Positions 5,366 through 9,092 of a stretch of DNA of 9,092 bases are shown piece by piece. The stretch is taken from NCBI GenBank assembly GCA_964561005.1, contig CAZLNO010000128.1, positions 1 through 9,092 of the forward strand, written 5' to 3'. The notes below the pieces were generated by a model that was not told the origin of the DNA, did not search any database, and saw only the letters and a list, made by a program, of their open reading frames with translations. Each line of letters opens with the position of its first letter. The stretch's first letter is position 1. Source of the DNA: CAZLNO01 sp964561005 (lineage in GTDB: Bacteria > Pseudomonadota > Alphaproteobacteria > Kiloniellales > Rhodovibrionaceae). Position numbers and translations under genes: made by a program.

Positions 5366-5915
5366 CGAGGCTCTCGATCGTGATGCTGTCGTTGGTGTAG
5401 ATGCAGACCGAGGCGGCGATCTCCATCGCCCGGCGGGCGATCGCCTCGGCGTCCATGTCGTCGCGGTCGAGCAGGGCGCGCGCGGCCGACAGCGCGTAGG
5501 GCCCGCCGGAGCCGATGCCGATCAGCCCGTCCTGCGGGTCGAGCACGTCGCCGTTGCCGGTCAGCACCAGCGACGTGGAGACATCGGCCACCGCCATCAT
5601 CGCCTCCAGCCGGCGCAGGTAGCGGTCGGTGCGCCAGTCCTTGGCCAGCTCCACGCAGGCGCGGGTGAGCTGGCCAGGATGCTGCTCCAGCTTGCCCTCA
5701 AGCCGCTCGAACAGCGTGAAGGCGTCCGCCGTCGCCCCGGCGAAGCCGGCGATGACGTCGCCGCGGCTGCCCAGCGGGCGCACCTTGCGGGCGTTCGACT
5801 TCATCACCGTCTGGCCGAAGGTGACCTGGCCGTCGCCGGCGATGACCACCCGGCCGCCCTTGCGCACGGAGAGGATCGTCGTGCCGTGCCACGTCGCTGC
5901 TTGCTCGTCCGACAT
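5355..5915 (-). CDS. hslV: HslV, peptidase subunit of the HslVU protease
   Basis: HslV is a proteasome-beta-like N-terminal-threonine peptidase that forms a double hexamer and degrades proteins unfolded by HslU. In this 186-residue protein the propeptide is MSDEQAATWHG, and the mature enzyme would begin at T12 (TTILSVRKGG). Asp in AGDGQ (D28) and Lys in ARKV (K44) correspond to the catalytic Asp17 and Lys33 of the E. coli enzyme, and the GIGSGG loop is present. The alphaproteobacterial-type propeptide is normal for the class. The ATG at 5915 is the only start that yields the propeptide, yet no Shine-Dalgarno sequence precedes it; a heat-shock-like promoter sits immediately upstream. It is translationally coupled to hslU by an 11-base overlap. 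No his genes, which flank hslVU in many alphaproteobacteria, are seen here. Confidence 0.98.
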   Translation of the reverse strand: MSDEQAATWHGTTILSVRKGGRVVIAGDGQVTFGQTVMKSNARKVRPLGSRGDVIAGFAGATADAFTLFERLEGKLEQHPGQLTRACVELAKDWRTDRYLRRLEAMMAVADVSTSLVLTGNGDVLDPQDGLIGIGSGGPYALSAARALLDRDDMDAEAIARRAMEIAASVCIYTNDSITIESLDAR

Positions 5916-5922
5916 GGGCCAG

Positions 5923-5951
5923 AGATGGCGGGTCGCCCGGCGCGGTTCAAG
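5923..5951 (-). promoter_or_regulatory. candidate sigma-32 (RpoH) promoter of hslVU
   Basis: On the minus strand CTTGAAC (5951-5945) and CGCCATCT (5930-5923) are separated by 14 bases. The known heat-shock consensus is CTTGAAA, 11-15 bases, CCCCATNT, so the match is six of seven and nearly complete in the -10. hslVU is a classic heat-shock operon. Initiation about seven bases downstream would fall at about 5916, next to the hslV ATG at 5915, which would give a leaderless mRNA. Confidence 0.5.
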
Positions 5952-5978
5952 GCGCGAGCCGACACCGCGACCGCCGCG

Positions 5979-6185
5979 CTACTCCAGCTCGATGGCGCCG
6001 TCGATCTCCACCTTGACGTCAAGGTCCTCCAGTTCGAGCGTCACCTTGGCCTTCAGCGCCTCGTCGCCCTTCAGCTTGCCGCTGTCGATCGCTTCGCGCA
6101 CCGCCTTCTCGATCTCGCGCTGGCTGGTGACGCCCACCTTCTTCAGGAACTTGCGGATCTCGATGTTGAAGGTTTCCTCGTTCAT
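5979..6185 (-). CDS. DUF6494-type small conserved protein
   Basis: This 68-residue acidic protein reads MNEETFNIEIRKFLKKVGVT at its start, then SQREIEKAVREAIDSGKLKG, then a strand-rich end, VTLELEDLDVKVEIDGAIEL. The helical first half and beta second half match my memory of the DUF6494 family, a small uncharacterised protein found in alphaproteobacteria and relatives. No function is known to me. The ATG at 6185 is supported by AAAGGA about eight bases upstream; the longer open frame extending to 6791 overlaps the divergent oxidoreductase gene and is spurious. It lies 63 bases upstream of hslV on the same strand, so some hslVU transcripts may begin here, although hslVU seems to have its own promoter. 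Confidence 0.8.
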   Translation of the reverse strand: MNEETFNIEIRKFLKKVGVTSQREIEKAVREAIDSGKLKGDEALKAKVTLELEDLDVKVEIDGAIELE

Positions 6186-6336
6186 GTCGCCTGTCCTTTC
6201 GCGTTCCCCGGGAGTGCGGCGCCCACTGTAATGCGCCCCGCCGGCGGCACAACAGACCCGATGTCGCGGCCGTCTGGCCGCGCGCCGCCGAGGCGGATAG
6301 GCTGCCCGCCGGAAACGAGCGCAAGGGAGGCTTCCG
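6186..6336. promoter_or_regulatory. divergent intergenic region with small palindrome
   Basis: This 151-base gap separates the divergent DUF6494-type gene and the oxidoreductase gene, so it must hold promoters for both. The clearest structure is CGCGGCC-GTCT-GGCCGCG (6265-6282), a seven-base stem with a four-base loop that could be an operator. AGGGAGG (6324-6330) is a strong ribosome site for the oxidoreductase. No convincing -35/-10 pair was found. Confidence 0.35.
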
Positions 6337-7701
6337 ATGAACCTGTCTCGCATGCTGGCCCGGCGCGCCGAGCAGGGTCGGCCGGTCACCGTCGGGCTGA
6401 TCGGCGCCGGCAAGTTCGGGGCGATGTTCCTGGCGCAGGTCCGGCGCACGCCGGGGCTGCACCTTCTGGGCATCGCCGATCTCGCCCCGGACCGGGCGGA
6501 GCGCGCCCTGGCGGAGGTCGGCTGGCCGGTGGAGCAGTGCCTGGCCGACGACCTGGACGCCGCCCGGCGCGACGGCACCACGCGGCTGCTGGACGACGCC
6601 GAGGCGCTGATCGCGGGCGACGGCCTGGAGGTGGTGATCGACGCCACCGGCAGTCCCGCCGCCGGCATCCGCCACGCCCGGCTGTGCCGCCACCACGGCA
6701 AGCACCTCGTCATGGTCAACGTCGAGGCCGACGTCCTGGCCGGGCCGCTGCTGGCGCGCGAGTTCGAGAAGGCCGGGCTGGTGTACTCCATGGCCTATGG
6801 CGACCAGCCGGCGCTGATCTGCGAGCTGGTGGACTGGGCGCGCGCCTGCGGCCTGCCGGTGGTGGCGGCCGGCAAGGGCACGAAGTACCTGCCGAGCTAC
6901 CACGCCTCGACGCCGGACACCGTGTGGCACCACTACGGCCTGTCGCCCGAGCGCGCCCGGGCGGCGGGGATGAACCCCAAGATGTTCAACTCCTTCCTCG
7001 ACGGCACCAAGTCCGCCATCGAGATGGCGGCGGTCGCCAACGCCACCGGCCTGGCGGTGCCCACGGACGGGCTCGCGTTCCCGCCGGCCGGGGTGGACGA
7101 CCTGGCCGAGGTGCTGCGTCCGCAGGCCGAGGGCGGCGCGCTGACCCGGAACGGCCAGGTGGAGGTGGTCTCCAGCCTGCGCCGCGACGGCACGCCCGTG
7201 GCGCGCGACCTGCGCTGGGGCGTCTATGTCGGGCTGGCCGCGCCGGACGACTACGTCGTCGGCTGCTTCCGCGACTACGGCCTGGCGACCGACGACAGCG
7301 GCCGCCACACGGTGCTCTATCGGCCCTACCACCTGATCGGGCTGGAGCTGGGCATCTCGGTGGCCAGCGCGGCGCTGCGCGGCGAGCCCACCGGCATGAG
7401 CCGGGACTTCCGCGGCGACGTCGTGGCGGTGGCCAAGCGCGATCTCGTGCCGGGCGAGGTGCTGGACGGCGAGGGCGGGCACGGTGTCTGGGGCCGCCTG
7501 ATGCCGGCGGCGGACAGCCTGGCGGCGGGCGCGCTGCCGATCGGGCTGTGCGACGGCGTGGCGCTGCGTGCGCCGGTGGCCCGCGGCGAGGTGGTCACCA
7601 CGCACCACGTCGTCCTCGACGACTCGGCGGACGCCGTGCGCACCCGGCGGGAGATGGAGAGCGTCTTCGGGCCGGGGCTGGAGGGAACTGGCGGAGCATG
7701 A
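6337..7701 (+). CDS. NAD(P)-dependent oxidoreductase with C-terminal SAF-like domain (DRL/DXR-II-like)
   Basis: This 454-residue protein begins with a Rossmann domain: VTVGLIGAGKFGAMFLAQVR carries GxGxxG at residues 23-28, and VVIDATGSPAAG marks the end of the nucleotide-binding half. The middle part includes VAAGKGTKYLPSYHAS and NPKMFNSFLDGTKSAIEMA, then YRPYHLIGLELGISV, and looks like the catalytic and dimerisation region. The C-terminal portion (about 385-440, VAKRDLVPGEVLDGEGGHGV to RGEVVTTHHVVL) has the SAF-domain pattern. This architecture matches the DRL (DXR-like) family, whose Brucella member makes methylerythritol phosphate in place of DXR; other homologues probably act on different sugar acids or phosphates and are often labelled homoserine-dehydrogenase-like. 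The substrate cannot be told from sequence alone. The ATG at 6337 has AGGGAGG six bases upstream. The gene appears complete and monocistronic. Confidence 0.8.
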   Translation: MNLSRMLARRAEQGRPVTVGLIGAGKFGAMFLAQVRRTPGLHLLGIADLAPDRAERALAEVGWPVEQCLADDLDAARRDGTTRLLDDAEALIAGDGLEVVIDATGSPAAGIRHARLCRHHGKHLVMVNVEADVLAGPLLAREFEKAGLVYSMAYGDQPALICELVDWARACGLPVVAAGKGTKYLPSYHASTPDTVWHHYGLSPERARAAGMNPKMFNSFLDGTKSAIEMAAVANATGLAVPTDGLAFPPAGVDDLAEVLRPQAEGGALTRNGQVEVVSSLRRDGTPVARDLRWGVYVGLAAPDDYVVGCFRDYGLATDDSGRHTVLYRPYHLIGLELGISVASAALRGEPTGMSRDFRGDVVAVAKRDLVPGEVLDGEGGHGVWGRLMPAADSLAAGALPIGLCDGVALRAPVARGEVVTTHHVVLDDSADAVRTRREMESVFGPGLEGTGGA

Positions 7702-7781
7702 CAGGGATTTCCGCCGGTCGGGGGCTAGACCCCTGCGGGGCGTGGGCTGGGCGCCCCAGGGCGCCGACGTCGTGTCGCCCG

Positions 7782-7917
7782 CGCCCCGAACGTTTCAAGG
7801 GCGGTGTGGTGCCGGAAACGTTCCGGTCGGGAGCAAGCTCCCGACCGGCGAAAGGTCGTTTCTTGCCCCAACGGGCTGCGAGAAAACGTTCGGGGCGGGG
7901 ACGGAGCCCCCGCCCCG
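7782..7917. repeat. palindrome cluster with AACGTT boxes upstream of zapE
   Basis: The 237-base gap after the oxidoreductase gene holds nested inverted repeats. CGCCCCGAACGTTT (7782-7795) is exactly complementary to AAACGTTCGGGGCG (7884-7897). Between them lie CCGGAA-ACG-TTCCGG (7812-7826) and the 12-base perfect stem CCGGTCGGGAGC (7823-7834) / GCTCCCGACCGG (7837-7848) with a two-base centre. CGGGGCGGGG (7891-7900) / CCCCGCCCCG (7908-7917) follows. The outer arms, together with the internal hairpins, could fold as one branched structure of about 136 bases. AACGTT occurs three times. It ends 21 bases before the zapE ATG. It may be a dispersed palindromic repeat, the oxidoreductase terminator, or a structured leader of zapE. 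Confidence 0.65.
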
Positions 7918-7938
7918 CGAGACGACGCGGATAGGCGG

Positions 7939-9090
7939 ATGACGCATCTCCAATCGACCACCACGGACAAACCTGCGTCCGGCCCCCTGGCCGCCTACCG
8001 CGCGCGGCGGCGGGCCGGGGAGCTGAAGCACGATCCGGCGCAGGAACTGGCGGCGGAGAAGCTGGAGTCGCTGCACCACGCCCTGCTGCACTACGAGCCG
8101 GCGAGCGGGCGCGCGGGCTGGAAGGCGCGCCTGGGCCTGGCGCGCCGGCGGCAGGAGCCGCCGCAGGGTCTCTACCTCTTCGGCGGGGTGGGACGGGGCA
8201 AGTCGATGCTGATGGACCTGTTCCACGAGCACGCGCCGGTGGCGCGCAAGCGCCGCGTCCACTTCCACGCCTTCATGGCCGAGGTGCACGACCGCCTGCA
8301 CGCCTGGCGCGGGCGCACGCGCGGGAGGAAGGCCGACCCGCTGCCCGAGGTCGCGGGCGAGCTGGCGCAGGAGGCCTGGCTGCTGTGCTTCGACGAGTTC
8401 CACGTGGTCAATGTCGCCGACGCCATGATCCTGGGCCGGCTGTTCGAGGCGCTGTTCGAGCAGGGGGTGGTCGTGGTGGCGACCTCCAACTTCCCGCCCG
8501 ACCGGCTCTACGAGGGCGGGCTGCAGCGCGAGCGCTTCCTGCCCTTCATCGCCCTGCTGAAGCAGCGCCTGGACGTGCTGGAGCTGGACGGCGGCACCGA
8601 CCACCGCCTGGCCCGGCTGTCCGACATGCGGACCTGGCACGCGCCGCTGGACGAAACGGCGCGCGCCGCGCTGGACGCCGCCTTCGCGGCGCTGACCGAG
8701 GGCGCCACGCCAAGAGCGGACAGCCTGACGGTCAAGGGCCGGCGCCTGCCCGTGCCGCTGGCCGCGCGCGGGGTGGCGCGCTTCGCCTTCAAGGACCTTT
8801 GCGAGGCGGCGCTCGGGGCCGAGGACTACCTGACCCTGGCGACGCACTTCCACACCCTGGTGCTGGACGAGGTGCCGGCGATGGACGACAGCCGCCGCAA
8901 CGAGGCGCGGCGCTTCATGACCCTGATCGACGCCCTCTACGAGCATCGCTGCAACCTGCTGGCCTCCGCCGAGGCCCCGCCGGACGCGCTTTACACCGGC
9001 GAGGACGGCGCCTTCGAATTCCAGCGCACCGTCTCCCGCCTGATGGAGATGCAGGCCCGCGACTACATCGAGCAGCCGCACCTGACGTGA
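7939..9090 (+). CDS. zapE: ZapE/AFG1-type AAA ATPase
   Basis: This 383-residue protein is of the AFG1/LACE1/ZapE family of P-loop ATPases. Visible features are the N-terminal PLAAYRARRRAGELKHDPAQ, Walker A GGVGRGKS (82-89) in GLYLFGGVGRGKSMLMDLF, Walker B LLCFDEF (148-154) followed by HVVNVADAMILGRLF, the sensor-like VVVATSNFPPDRLY (178-191), LQRERFLPFIALLKQRLDV, and a C-terminal RRFMTLIDALYEH segment. In E. coli ZapE associates with the division ring and affects FtsZ polymers; mitochondrial Afg1 acts in protein quality control, so the bacterial role in this group is uncertain. I chose the ATG at 7939 because the upstream extension of the frame (to 7804) runs through the palindrome cluster; the ribosome site (GGCGG) is weak and close. 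The stop is at 9088-9090, so the gene is complete at the window edge. Confidence 0.95.
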   Translation: MTHLQSTTTDKPASGPLAAYRARRRAGELKHDPAQELAAEKLESLHHALLHYEPASGRAGWKARLGLARRRQEPPQGLYLFGGVGRGKSMLMDLFHEHAPVARKRRVHFHAFMAEVHDRLHAWRGRTRGRKADPLPEVAGELAQEAWLLCFDEFHVVNVADAMILGRLFEALFEQGVVVVATSNFPPDRLYEGGLQRERFLPFIALLKQRLDVLELDGGTDHRLARLSDMRTWHAPLDETARAALDAAFAALTEGATPRADSLTVKGRRLPVPLAARGVARFAFKDLCEAALGAEDYLTLATHFHTLVLDEVPAMDDSRRNEARRFMTLIDALYEHRCNLLASAEAPPDALYTGEDGAFEFQRTVSRLMEMQARDYIEQPHLT

Positions 9091-9092
9091 GG

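Noticed and set aside
3845..5383. 512-codon plus-strand open frame
   Set aside because: It is the exact antisense of hslU, low in complexity and rich in Leu, Ala, Gly, Val and His, as expected for a shadow frame in high-GC DNA.
6019..7608. 529-codon minus-strand open frame
   Set aside because: It is antisense to the oxidoreductase gene and has shadow-like composition (His, Gln, Arg, Ala).
5304..7934. 876-codon plus-strand open frame
   Set aside because: It runs antisense to hslV and the DUF6494-type gene, and then in the wrong frame through the oxidoreductase, with repetitive Arg/Gly/Ala composition.
7795..9081. 428-codon minus-strand open frame
   Set aside because: It mirrors zapE on the opposite strand and shows no domain; the ZapE Walker motifs settle the coding strand.

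Overview
The window comes from a high-GC bacterial chromosome, most likely an alphaproteobacterium of the Rhodospirillales/Azospirillales kind. The evidence is the hslV-hslU gene pair, a short DUF6494-type protein, an AFG1/ZapE-type ATPase, and intergenic GC-rich palindromes of a sort common in that class. I read this from sequence composition and family recognition only; no database search was possible.

The left part (1-3810) looks like an accessory patch made of small two-gene units. In order these are: a toxin-first RelE-type toxin and XRE-type antitoxin pair (203-803); a small two-helix membrane protein overlapping an ImmA/IrrE-type zinc metallopeptidase (960-1930); on the minus strand, an unrecognised 99-codon gene broken by an early in-frame TGA and an unrecognised 194-residue protein (2949 down to 2041); and a MazE/MazF antitoxin-toxin pair (3230-3810). 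Three of the four units have start/stop overlaps (8, 4 and 4 bases). The stretches at 1-202 and 2863-3229 are visibly richer in A+T than their surroundings, which fits acquired DNA.

The right part (3980-9090) is ordinary core genome. On the minus strand a DUF6494-type small protein (6185-5979) is followed by hslV (5915-5355) and hslU (5365-3980), which overlap by 11 bases and encode the peptidase and unfoldase of the HslVU protease. A sequence resembling a heat-shock sigma-32 promoter lies so close to the hslV ATG that the transcript would be leaderless. Diverging from this group on the plus strand is a Rossmann-fold oxidoreductase with a C-terminal SAF-like domain (6337-7701), which resembles the DRL/DXR-II family. 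After it comes a 237-base gap packed with palindromes, then a zapE-type ATPase (7939-9090) that ends two bases before the window edge.

The observations most worth a second look are the nonsense codon that interrupts an otherwise well-preserved small gene (2932-2934), the membrane protein/metallopeptidase pair beside an XRE regulator, the unrecognised minus-strand gene pair between toxin-antitoxin modules, the apparently leaderless heat-shock start of hslV, and the AACGTT-containing palindrome cluster before zapE. I found no RNA gene, CRISPR array, insertion sequence or integrase.
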